From: OLB11 sp041392835
Lineage (GTDB): Bacteria > Bacteroidota > Bacteroidia > Chitinophagales > Chitinophagaceae
DNA length: 64,000 bases
Assembly (NCBI GenBank): GCA_041392835.1
Contig: JAWKLF010000006.1
Coordinates: forward strand, 62,001 to 126,000
Direction of reading: 5' to 3'
The notes beneath the pieces are model-generated. The model was not told where the DNA came from, did not search any database, and was given only the letters and a program-made list of their open reading frames with translations. The stretch's first letter is position 1. Each line of letters opens with the position of its first letter. Positions 44,193-52,526 of this stretch are shown one piece after another. A program made the translations under genes and the position numbers.

Positions 44193-46280
44193 TTATTTAA
44201 AAACGTTCTGCACTTTTATAATGTTTGTATCTCTTGGGTCTAACTGATAGGCTTTGTTCCAAGCTGTTTTGGCTAAATTGTAATCGCCACTATTGTAGGA
44301 AAAACCGCCTAAGTCGTACCAATAACGAGCTATATTTGGATTAACATCAACAGCTTTTTGTAAATATAGTTTGCCCTCACTCCAATTTTTTGTTGCACCA
44401 TAGTTAGTGCCTTTTGTATAATAAGCGGCAGCCAATGAATTAAAGTAAGTAGCTTTCATAGGATGGCTTGGATATATTTTAAAAGCTTTGTCCCAAACAG
44501 CTTTAGCACTATCAAATTGTTCAAGCTTGGCATAGCCAAGCCCAAGGGTCAAATAGCCATTTGTAAAATTTGGATGTAAACTCAGCGCTTTTTTGGCATA
44601 CTGTATACCATCGTTTAGATATTGTTTTTCCTTTGGTTTATTTTGTTTCCATTCGCCCATGTCTATACTTCTGGATGCGGCATTGCCGTTAAGCATGACA
44701 CTCTCGGTTTGTGTTTTTACATCGGTAAGAGCTAATGTAAAATCATTTTGCCAAGCCTCATTCCTTGAATAGGTTTTTATACTATAGGCTATTACTATTG
44801 GTATGACAAACAACCAAAGAAGTATGGGTTGTTTCATTTTGTGACTTAGCCAATATAAACCGTAGCCCAATAGCATACAAAATCCTAAAGAAGAATGAAA
44901 TGCCAAACGCTCACCCATAGTAGCTCCTACATTAAATACTAAGTTAGTTACTAACAACAAATTGAATACATAAAAGGCTAATGCAAACGCTATCCAATTT
45001 TTTTTCTTCAATCCATAATATATTCCAAATAAGAAAGCTATAAAAACTAAAATGCTAAGCCATACTTCTACATTAGAAAAGTTTCGGTATGGAATACTAT
45101 TATAACCATAATCTGAAGAAAGGGGATGTGGAAAGAGTTGAACCCAAAGATATTTTAACGTTATAAAAAATTTAGTAGCTATTTTTTCAGCATCATTGGC
45201 TAATAAAAAAGGATTGTTCAAGATTTCGGTATCTTGTATGTCTGCTTTGCCCATTACATTAACTGCATTTTTGCGCATTAAAAAATACGCAAAAAATGTA
45301 CCTAAAAGGGTAGCTGAAACTTTAAAAAGAGTATTCTTTTTTTCGGCAGTATAGTTTGAGAAAAGATAGAGTGACATAGGTACTAACACAAGCAGTGTAG
45401 CGCCATATTCTTTTGATAACATAGCACACAAGAATGAGAGGGCCGTTAATATTAAATACTTTGTAGTCCTTTTTTCTTCATATAGAAAAGCACTCCAAAG
45501 GGTTAGAAGCATAAATAGTAATGAAAAAATTTCGTCACGGCTTTTTACATTGGCAACAGCTTCTGTATGAATAGGGTGGGCCATAAAAAGAAGAGCTATA
45601 GCAAAGGCAAGCCATTTATTGTTTTTAAAAACGACTTTACTTAAAAATAAAAAAACAATGCAACAAGCCAAGCCATAGAAAAGAGCATTGAAAACATGTC
45701 GTAGCCCAAATCCAATTGCCATTGAATCTTTGTCTATGTATAAACCATCTCCATCTATATCTTCTGATGGTTCTCCAATGCCATTATGGTTTTTGTCCCA
45801 TGCTGTCTGAAGATATTGTAAGATATATTGATTTTCTTTTTGTGCTTTAAGCTCATCATTTCCTATATCCTGAATTGAATCAGGATATTGCATAGTGCCT
45901 ATCAGTTCTTGTTCGAGTGCAAAACTAACCACTGAAAGTGGTCTATAACGACCACCTGATAGTTGGTCAGTTGTGTTCATTTGTTTATAAAAACTGGCAT
46001 ATAAATCTTTCGAAAAAATAGATTTAATACCTTTTATACCTTGAAGAACATATTCGTTTTTACATATCACAATACCGTCGTCTAAGGCATAGCCAGCCTT
46101 AAATGTATTGCTATAAAGCAAAAAAGAAATGATAAAAAGAATAGCATATGGAAAATAACGATGTTCCCAAAAGGATGTTGTATTTGTATTCAATGCGTTG
46201 GTGTCTATAGGTGCTATAGACTCTTTGTTTATATTCTTATTTGATTCTACAACTTGTTTTTTCTTGCTTTTCTTTGTCAT
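44193..46280 (-). CDS. TMTC-like membrane protein with TPR repeats
   Basis: A 695-residue inner-membrane protein. An N-terminal cytoplasmic basic segment (TKKSKKKQVVES) precedes a polytopic part of about ten spans (48-545) and a C-terminal domain with about four tetratricopeptide repeats (about 560-690: NFTNGYLTLGLGYAKLEQFDS, and PNIARYWYDLGGFSYNSGDY). The family resembles TMTC/DUF1736 O-mannosyltransferase-like proteins; the first loop has an ALDDGIVICKN motif like the DD/DE motif of GT-C enzymes. An insertion at about 160-185 (DKNHNGIGEPSEDIDGDG) looks like calcium-binding loops. It may glycosylate exported proteins. Confidence 0.75.
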   Translation of the reverse strand: MTKKSKKKQVVESNKNINKESIAPIDTNALNTNTTSFWEHRYFPYAILFIISFLLYSNTFKAGYALDDGIVICKNEYVLQGIKGIKSIFSKDLYASFYKQMNTTDQLSGGRYRPLSVVSFALEQELIGTMQYPDSIQDIGNDELKAQKENQYILQYLQTAWDKNHNGIGEPSEDIDGDGLYIDKDSMAIGFGLRHVFNALFYGLACCIVFLFLSKVVFKNNKWLAFAIALLFMAHPIHTEAVANVKSRDEIFSLLFMLLTLWSAFLYEEKRTTKYLILTALSFLCAMLSKEYGATLLVLVPMSLYLFSNYTAEKKNTLFKVSATLLGTFFAYFLMRKNAVNVMGKADIQDTEILNNPFLLANDAEKIATKFFITLKYLWVQLFPHPLSSDYGYNSIPYRNFSNVEVWLSILVFIAFLFGIYYGLKKKNWIAFALAFYVFNLLLVTNLVFNVGATMGERLAFHSSLGFCMLLGYGLYWLSHKMKQPILLWLFVIPIVIAYSIKTYSRNEAWQNDFTLALTDVKTQTESVMLNGNAASRSIDMGEWKQNKPKEKQYLNDGIQYAKKALSLHPNFTNGYLTLGLGYAKLEQFDSAKAVWDKAFKIYPSHPMKATYFNSLAAAYYTKGTNYGATKNWSEGKLYLQKAVDVNPNIARYWYDLGGFSYNSGDYNLAKTAWNKAYQLDPRDTNIIKVQNVFK

Positions 46281-46303
46281 GAATAAAAATTTACGTGTCT
46301 AAT

Positions 46304-47629
46304 TTACAAAAGGTTTTTATACCAAGTATATGCTTCATCTAAAATATAAAAACTTCCACAAACTACCAAGGCATCGGATGCGTGTAGTTTATGAAAATTT
46401 GTTTCCAATGCTTGTGTTATCGTATCATAGGTGCTTCCGTTTAAGTTGTATTTAGTTGCCGCTTCCCAAAGAGCCTCTTTGGGCAATGCACGCTGCGATG
46501 ATGCCTGTACAAATGCAAAGCTTGCATTTTTAGAAGGAAACATGGTGAGTATTATATCTACATCTTTATCGGCCACAAAGCCGATTATGAAATATACATG
46601 CTGATAATCAGTCTGCTGAATTTGCTGTATTAGTTCGTATATGCCAGCTTTATTGTGAGAAACGTCAAAAATAATGTCAGGCTTACTCTGTACTTTGTGC
46701 ATTCGGCCTTTTAAGTCAGCCTTATTTACAATGTCCTCTAATGCTTCCATACTTTTTTCTTTAGATAGATTAAAAAGATTGTTGTTTTTAATAATATCAA
46801 TTGCCGTCAGGACTGTTGCAATATTTTTGGATTGATAGGAGCCTAAAAGGTCTGTTTTGATTGGTATAAATGTGTTTGTTTTTTGACTGAAAAACTTGAT
46901 GTATTGAAAATTATCTTTTACTTCCGAACTTACTTTTTGATAAAATCGCTCTGCAAAAAATAAAGGAGCTTTTTTTAGTACCGATTGAGCAAAGAATATC
47001 TTTTCTAACTCTTCATTGGCTTCGCCAATAATAACAGGCGTATCTTTTTTCATAATACCACTTTTTTGAATAGCAATTTCTTCAAGGCTATTACCCAAAA
47101 ATTGAGTATGATCTAAACTAATATTCGTTATAATACTCAGTAAAGGTTCAAGAATATTGGTACTATCCAATAGGCCTCCCATGCCAACTTCTATTATAGC
47201 TATATCCACTTTTTCTTTGGAAAAATAATAAAAAGCCATAGCCATAGTAAGCTCAAAAAAAGAAGGTTTTAATTTTTCAATTAAGGTTTGAACTTGTTTA
47301 ATAAAATCAACTACAAATGCTTTGTCTATATACGTGTGGTTGATTTGAATACGCTCTCTGAAATCTACAATATGCGGGCTTGTATATAAACCAGTTTTGT
47401 AATTGTTTTTCTCGAAAATACGAGCCAACATATAACTGCAACTTCCTTTTCCATTGGTTCCTGCTATGTGAATACTTTTAAAACTATGATGAGGATTGCC
47501 CAAGGCTTCGCATAGTGCAATGGCATTATCTAAATTGGCTTTGTATGCAGCAGCACCCACACGAGTAAACATGGGCAATTGCTTATACATAAATTCAATG
47601 GTTTCTTGATACGTTTGTTCATCATTCAT
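46304..47629 (-). CDS. folC: Folylpolyglutamate/dihydrofolate synthase
   Basis: Bifunctional FolC (Mur-ligase superfamily), which adds glutamate to dihydropteroate and folates. Signatures: HIAGTNGKGSCSYML (P-loop), TSPHIVDFRERIQIN, MGGLLDSTNI and DVSHNKAGI in the C-terminal domain. The length of 441 residues is normal. It lies between the TMTC-like gene and rpoD on the same strand, with 23-bp and 120-bp gaps. Confidence 0.95.
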   Translation of the reverse strand: MNDEQTYQETIEFMYKQLPMFTRVGAAAYKANLDNAIALCEALGNPHHSFKSIHIAGTNGKGSCSYMLARIFEKNNYKTGLYTSPHIVDFRERIQINHTYIDKAFVVDFIKQVQTLIEKLKPSFFELTMAMAFYYFSKEKVDIAIIEVGMGGLLDSTNILEPLLSIITNISLDHTQFLGNSLEEIAIQKSGIMKKDTPVIIGEANEELEKIFFAQSVLKKAPLFFAERFYQKVSSEVKDNFQYIKFFSQKTNTFIPIKTDLLGSYQSKNIATVLTAIDIIKNNNLFNLSKEKSMEALEDIVNKADLKGRMHKVQSKPDIIFDVSHNKAGIYELIQQIQQTDYQHVYFIIGFVADKDVDIILTMFPSKNASFAFVQASSQRALPKEALWEAATKYNLNGSTYDTITQALETNFHKLHASDALVVCGSFYILDEAYTWYKNLL

Positions 47630-47753
47630 GATTCAATAATACTCAAAAGCAAATGTACATCAGCATATTGTATTTGTTCTTAAAGGAGTTATACCAATCT
47701 TAAATTGGTACAGAGTAATTCTTTTGTCTCTGATCAAGAAACAAGAAAATAAT

Positions 47754-48623
47754 TTAGTTTCCCAAATAATTTTTCAATTGTTTACAACGTGATGTTGTTC
47801 TTAGTTTAAGGATGGCTTTGTCTTTTATTTGTCTTACACGTTCGCGTGTTAATCCAAATTGTTCCCCTATATCTTCCAAACTCATCGGGTGATCTATGCC
47901 AATTCCAAAAAACATGGTCAAAACATTTTTTTGTTTTTCGGTAAGCGTATTCAAAGAACGATCTATTTCATCTCGTAATGATTCATGATGCTCAATTTCA
48001 TTATCTGTTCGTTCTGCATTGGGGTTTAGTAATACGTCAAGCAATGTGCTTTCTTCGCCGTCAGAAAACGGGGCATCCATACTTACATGTCTGGCTGCAA
48101 CTCCCAAAGTAGATTCTATTTCTTCTGAGTTGATGTCTAACAATATAGATAGTTCTTCGGCCGATGGTTCTCGCTGGTATTCTTGCTCCAATTGTGAATA
48201 GGCTTTGTTGATTCTGTTAGTTAAGCCTACTTTGTTGAGCGGTAAGCGTACAATACGGCTTTGCTCGGCCAAAGCTTGCAATATAGATTGACGTATCCAC
48301 CATACAGCATAGGAAATAAATTTAAAACCTCTTGTTTCATCAAAACGTTGAGCTGCTTTGATAAGCCCCAAATTGCCTTCATTGATTAAATCACTAAGCG
48401 ATAAGCCTTGGTTTTGATACTGTTTTGCTACAGATACCACAAATCTCAGATTTGCTTTAGTTAGCTTATCAAGCGCTATTTGATCGCCTTGTTTTATTCG
48501 GATGGCTAAATTCACTTCTTCCTCTGCTGTAATCAATCCTACCTTTCCAATTTCTTGTAAATATTTTTCAAGGGACTGGCTTTCACGGTTCGTTATAGAC
48601 TTCGTGATTTTTAGTTGACGCAT
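47754..48623 (-). CDS. rpoD: Primary sigma factor RpoD
   Basis: A compact sigma-70 of about 289 residues, typical for Bacteroidota, which lack a long region 1.1. Region 1.2 begins with LEKYLQEIGKVGLIT, region 2.1-2.4 with FVVSVAKQYQNQGLSLSDLI and RFDETRGFKFISYAVWWI, region 3 with VGLTNRINKAYSQL, and region 4.2 with TLTEKQKNVLTMFFGIG and LTRERVRQIKDKAILKLR. The start at 48,623 (MRQLKITKSI) is favoured over 48,629, since the family begins MRQLKI. It recognises the TTTG/TAnnTTTG promoters seen in the window. Confidence 0.97.
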   Translation of the reverse strand: MRQLKITKSITNRESQSLEKYLQEIGKVGLITAEEEVNLAIRIKQGDQIALDKLTKANLRFVVSVAKQYQNQGLSLSDLINEGNLGLIKAAQRFDETRGFKFISYAVWWIRQSILQALAEQSRIVRLPLNKVGLTNRINKAYSQLEQEYQREPSAEELSILLDINSEEIESTLGVAARHVSMDAPFSDGEESTLLDVLLNPNAERTDNEIEHHESLRDEIDRSLNTLTEKQKNVLTMFFGIGIDHPMSLEDIGEQFGLTRERVRQIKDKAILKLRTTSRCKQLKNYLGN

Positions 48624-48847
48624 GGACATAATGTTTGAATTTTTGGGTTTTAAGTATTTTGGATAAAATCTATTTTATTAAAATATTATTTTTCTATCGT
48701 ATTTACTATTAGCAAATATATTGTTAAATAATACTACGATGAAAATAAACTTTGGGCAAAAAAGTAGATGTACACAAGTTATTAAGATAGGGATTTTGTT
48801 GTTGTTTTTTTTTACTATATCATTGCGAAATACACTTAATTATTTTT

Positions 48848-49228
48848 ATGGCAAAAAGAGAAAAATATACGTTGGAGTTCGAGATGAGATGTTCGCCATC
48901 TATTCTATTTGAATTTTTATCTACTACTTCTGGTTTGGGAGAGTGGTTTGCAGAACGTGTTACACAGCGTGATAATGTTTTTGAATTTCATTGGAATGGT
49001 AGTATAGAAACTGCCGAAATGATAGCTGCCGAGTTGAATGAATATGTAGTGTATCGGTGGGATTGGATGGATAAGGATGAGTATTTTGAATTTAGAATAG
49101 AATCGAGCCCAGTTACGAATGTAACCTTATTAACTGTAACAGATTTTGCCGATAAAAAGGAAAAAGATGATCAAATTAGATTGTGGGAATCTCAGATTCA
49201 TGATCTGAAATATAGAATAGGAAGTTAA
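48848..49228 (+). CDS. START-like (AHSA1-related) domain protein
   Basis: A 126-residue protein of the Bacteroidota START-like family. The N-terminus MAKREKYTLEFEMRCSPSIL, then LSTTSGLGEWFAERVTQRD and WDWMDKDEYFEFRIE, match the family pattern. It is a lipid- or small-molecule-binding fold of unknown ligand. It is divergent from rpoD and 55 bp upstream of the LptF/G gene, forming the head of the envelope cluster. Confidence 0.88.
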   Translation: MAKREKYTLEFEMRCSPSILFEFLSTTSGLGEWFAERVTQRDNVFEFHWNGSIETAEMIAAELNEYVVYRWDWMDKDEYFEFRIESSPVTNVTLLTVTDFADKKEKDDQIRLWESQIHDLKYRIGS

Positions 49229-49255
49229 AACTATATTTTAGTCCGTGCTTCGTTT

Positions 49256-49263
49256 TACTTTTG
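49256..49263 (+). promoter_or_regulatory. Putative -7 box for LptF/G gene (TACTTTTG)
   Basis: TACTTTTG matches TAnnTTTG. The transcript would start near 49,270, leaving only about 14 nt before the TTG start codon at 49,284. Confidence 0.5.
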
Positions 49264-49283
49264 TGTCAAAGACAAATTAATAG

Positions 49284-50696
49284 TTGAAGGTTTTACATAG
49301 GTTTATTATCAAATCATTTCTTGCACCATTTATAAGTGCCTTCATGGTTACATGGTTTATATTCATCATGCAGTTTATGTGGGTATGGATAGATGAGTTT
49401 ATTGGCAAAGGCCTCGACTTATTAACTATACTTCATTTTTTTGGTTTGTTGTCTCTTACATTAATACCAATATCCTTGCCTTTGGGTATATTATTTGCAG
49501 CACTTATGACCTATGGTAATTTAGGAGAAAGCTCTGAGTTAGTAGCTGTAAAATCAAGCGGTATTTCAATAGCATCATTCACAAAACCGTTGTTTTTATT
49601 TGTAGTGCTCATCACAATACTCTCATTTTTGTTTAACAACTATGTGATTCCTTCTGCACAGTTAAAGGCTACTACACTATTATACGATATACAAAATAAA
49701 AAACCTATAGTATCTATAAAACCGGGTTCTTTTTTTAAACAAATTCCAAATCATACTATATATATATCAAAAAAAGATGCTGATAATCTTACAATGTATG
49801 GAATAAAAATATATGACCATACAAGTGGTAAAGGAAATGATAAAATTATCTATGCAAATGAAGGAAAAATGTACACATCAATCAATAAACGTTTTTTGAT
49901 TTTTGAATTAAAAAATGGCTGGCGCTATGAAGATAAAGTAGTAGAAGGGAAAAATGAACAAATACGATTAGGCTTTAGCTTTTGGAAAAAAATATTTGAT
50001 ATTAGTGAATTTAAAATGCCTAAAACTGATGAAAGTTATTTTAAAAATTTGAGGGCTGTGATGAATGTTGCTGAGATTAGTAAGCAAATAGACACAGCAC
50101 ATATACAAATGAATAAATTACATAAGAATACACATGAACAATGGCTTCGAGGTTTACAATATATAGCCTGGGATACCCTAAAACAAAAATACAAATTACC
50201 AAAACAAACGAGCAAAAGTCCTTTTTTAGAAAATATTCAAGATAGTTTATTAGCATCAACGTTGAACATAGCAGAAATGTCTATACGTAGTACAAAAGGA
50301 ATGATGGAAATTCAAAGACAAAATTATAGATTGCAACAAATCAGTTTGAATGAAAATAAAGTAGAATGGCATAAACGTTTTACTATTCCAATGGCATGTA
50401 TTTTATTATTTATCATCGGAGCAGCTTTGGGTTCTATAATAAGAAAGGGAGGATTGGGTATGCCTTTTATTGTAGCAGTCATTTTTTTCGTTATTTATTA
50501 TTTTTTAAATACCATAGGAGAAAAAATTTCGCAAGAACAAGTCCTGAAACCCGTAGTTGGTATGTGGATGCCTTCCTTGTTTTTATTTGTTATTGGTATT
50601 TTTTTAATGTTCAAAGCAAACAATGATTCGCCTTTGATGAATAAGGAATGGTATTTTAGAATGTATCAAAGAATAAAAAGAAGTATTAAAAAGTGA
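49284..50696 (+). CDS. LptF/LptG-family LPS export permease
   Basis: A 470-residue permease of the YjgP/YjgQ (LptF/LptG) family, which with LptB extracts lipopolysaccharide from the inner membrane. An N-terminal block of three spans (MVTWFIFIMQFMWVWI onward), a large periplasmic beta-jellyroll region (about 120-350) and three C-terminal spans are visible. Conserved segments are LPISLPLGILFAALMTYG and KSSGIS. The start is TTG (no ATG fits the N-terminus KVLHRFIIKS). Its stop overlaps the next start (GTGA), so it is coupled to the PAP2 gene. Confidence 0.9.
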   Translation: MKVLHRFIIKSFLAPFISAFMVTWFIFIMQFMWVWIDEFIGKGLDLLTILHFFGLLSLTLIPISLPLGILFAALMTYGNLGESSELVAVKSSGISIASFTKPLFLFVVLITILSFLFNNYVIPSAQLKATTLLYDIQNKKPIVSIKPGSFFKQIPNHTIYISKKDADNLTMYGIKIYDHTSGKGNDKIIYANEGKMYTSINKRFLIFELKNGWRYEDKVVEGKNEQIRLGFSFWKKIFDISEFKMPKTDESYFKNLRAVMNVAEISKQIDTAHIQMNKLHKNTHEQWLRGLQYIAWDTLKQKYKLPKQTSKSPFLENIQDSLLASTLNIAEMSIRSTKGMMEIQRQNYRLQQISLNENKVEWHKRFTIPMACILLFIIGAALGSIIRKGGLGMPFIVAVIFFVIYYFLNTIGEKISQEQVLKPVVGMWMPSLFLFVIGIFLMFKANNDSPLMNKEWYFRMYQRIKRSIKK

Positions 50697-51331
50697 GTTT
50701 TTTAAAAGACATATTGAATCAAAATAAGTATTTTTTATACTATGCTTGTGTTTGGGTAGTGCTTGGACTTATATTATTACTGAGCTTTACTCAAGAACAA
50801 CTCTTTTATTTTTTAAATAGTCATCACAATCCATTTTTAGATCACCTCATGACTGCCTTTAGCGCTTGGGGTCGTGCTGACGCAATGTTGATTATTTTCT
50901 TATCTGTTTTTTGTATTCCAGCACTTAGACAAGCAAAATATTTAGTACAAATATGCGTTTTTGCTATCCTGATAAGTTTATCAATACAAGGTTTGAAACA
51001 ACTTTATGCTTGTCCAAGACCGCTTGTTGAGTACGGAGTAGAGCAAGTACACACAGTAAATTGGTTGACTAATTTTTATCATTATAGTTTTCCTTCAGGG
51101 CACACGTTTGGTGCATTTTCTTTTTTCTTTTTTCTTACATATCTCATACCCCAAAAAAATCCTTTTTGGCAATTACTTTTTTTTATATTAGCATTGGCCA
51201 CTGGTTTGTCAAGAATATATCTTGGCCAACATTTTTTTAAAGATGTATATGTAGGAAGTATATTGGGCATACTTACTTGTATACTTTCTTTATGGATTTC
51301 AAACTTCATTTTACATGCAAAAAACAAATAA
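50693..51331 (+). CDS. PAP2-family membrane phosphatase
   Basis: A 212-residue PAP2 (acid-phosphatase-like) protein with about five spans. The signature motifs are KQLYACPRP (KxxxxxxRP), the central PSGHTFG (PSGH) and SRIYLGQHFFKDVYVG (SRxxxxxHxxxD). It begins with GTG overlapping the previous stop. Its placement between LptF/G and kdsB suggests a lipid A, undecaprenyl-pyrophosphate or phosphatidylglycerophosphate phosphatase; the substrate is not determined. It overlaps kdsB by 17 bp. Confidence 0.9.
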   Translation: MSFLKDILNQNKYFLYYACVWVVLGLILLLSFTQEQLFYFLNSHHNPFLDHLMTAFSAWGRADAMLIIFLSVFCIPALRQAKYLVQICVFAILISLSIQGLKQLYACPRPLVEYGVEQVHTVNWLTNFYHYSFPSGHTFGAFSFFFFLTYLIPQKNPFWQLLFFILALATGLSRIYLGQHFFKDVYVGSILGILTCILSLWISNFILHAKNK

Positions 51332-52424
51332 ATACACAATAGTAGCTTTAATACCTGCACGTTATGCCTCAACTCGATTTCCTGCTAAATTGCTAAAAAA
51401 GCTTCATGGCAAATCGATATTACAAAGAACCTATGAACGTGTAATTGCTTCAGAATTATTTGATGATGTCATAGTTGTTTGTGATGACGATAGATTGGAA
51501 CAAGAAATAACACAAATTGGTGGAAAGGTTTATAGAAGTACAAAAGAATATGAAAGCGGTAGTGATAGAATAGCTGAAGTAGCTCAACAATTAGATGCCG
51601 ATATCATAGTAAATATTCAGGGTGATGAACCTTTTATAGAAAAAGAAGCCATGCAAAAAGTAACCCTTTTATTTTCAAATCCTCAAGTTGAAGTGGCTTC
51701 TTTAGTGATACCGATTAGCGATAAAGAAAAAATACAAAACCCCAATTGTGTAAAAGTAGTTTTGGATGCGGAGCAAAGAGCTTTGTATTTTTCAAGAGCA
51801 CCTATACCTTTCAACAGAGACCAAAGCGAGCATAGTGTAGCTTATCAGCACGTAGGTATATATGCCTATAGAAAAGAAGCACTACTCAAATTTACATCCT
51901 TGCCTGTATCGTATTTAGAAAAAGTAGAAAAATTGGAAAATTTGCGAATGCTTGAAAATGGAATGGCTATTTATATGGATATTGTAACTCATGTTGGAAT
52001 TTCTATAGATACTGAAGAAGATTTTAGGGCAGCAGAAGCTTTTTTGAATCAAGATGCAAAGGCTACAAGGCCTAAATACAATAAAACCATTGCTGGATAC
52101 CATATGCTGATGATTTTGTCAGCTGTTGATTATACATTTCATATAGAAGAGGAAAAAATAATTCGTGAATATCTTTTCCAAGAATTTCCTTTTTATGTGT
52201 CTTTAGACAATGAGATGGAAACAATCGCTTCTTTATCGCATGAATCCTGGGAGTTGCACTTTATACAATGTCGTGATGATTTTTATGAAGATTCTACTCA
52301 CGCAGAACGTATGAATCTATTGAAGTTTGCTTTGCATCTTAGCAAGGCTGATCAAGTTATATCGCCTGAAGAAAATCATTATTTACAGCTACTTTTTGAA
52401 GCTTGGGACAGCGAAAGAGAGTAA
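51315..52424 (+). CDS. kdsB: CMP-KDO synthetase fused to a TerB-like domain
   Basis: Residues 8-250 are 3-deoxy-manno-octulosonate cytidylyltransferase: LIPARYASTRFPAKLL (CTP loop), SGSDRIAEVA, NIQGDEPFI and the HVGIYAYRKEAL and EKLENLRML segments. This enzyme activates KDO for LPS core synthesis. The family normally ends at about 250 residues; here another 120 residues follow with alternating helices (MLMILSAVDYTFHIEEEKII, then LLKFALHLSKADQVISPEE and YLQLLFEAWD), the pattern of TerB-like helical domains. There is no stop between the parts. It is the last gene of the LptF/G-PAP2 cluster. Confidence 0.9.
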   Translation: MQKTNKYTIVALIPARYASTRFPAKLLKKLHGKSILQRTYERVIASELFDDVIVVCDDDRLEQEITQIGGKVYRSTKEYESGSDRIAEVAQQLDADIIVNIQGDEPFIEKEAMQKVTLLFSNPQVEVASLVIPISDKEKIQNPNCVKVVLDAEQRALYFSRAPIPFNRDQSEHSVAYQHVGIYAYRKEALLKFTSLPVSYLEKVEKLENLRMLENGMAIYMDIVTHVGISIDTEEDFRAAEAFLNQDAKATRPKYNKTIAGYHMLMILSAVDYTFHIEEEKIIREYLFQEFPFYVSLDNEMETIASLSHESWELHFIQCRDDFYEDSTHAERMNLLKFALHLSKADQVISPEENHYLQLLFEAWDSERE

Positions 52425-52512
52425 AAAAAACATTTTTTTTTCAATAAAATAGAATGAAAAAAAATACTCCAATTTGGAAACAGATTTTTGTTTTTCCTGC
52501 AAGGATAAATTC

Positions 52513-52520
52513 TATATTTG
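52513..52520 (+). promoter_or_regulatory. Putative thrS -7 box (TATATTTG), leaderless transcript
   Basis: TATATTTG matches TAnnTTTG; a TTTG lies at 52,487-52,490 (22-bp spacer). The expected start site, about 7 nt downstream, coincides with the ATG at 52,527, so the mRNA may have no leader. Confidence 0.5.
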
Positions 52521-52526
52521 CATGCT

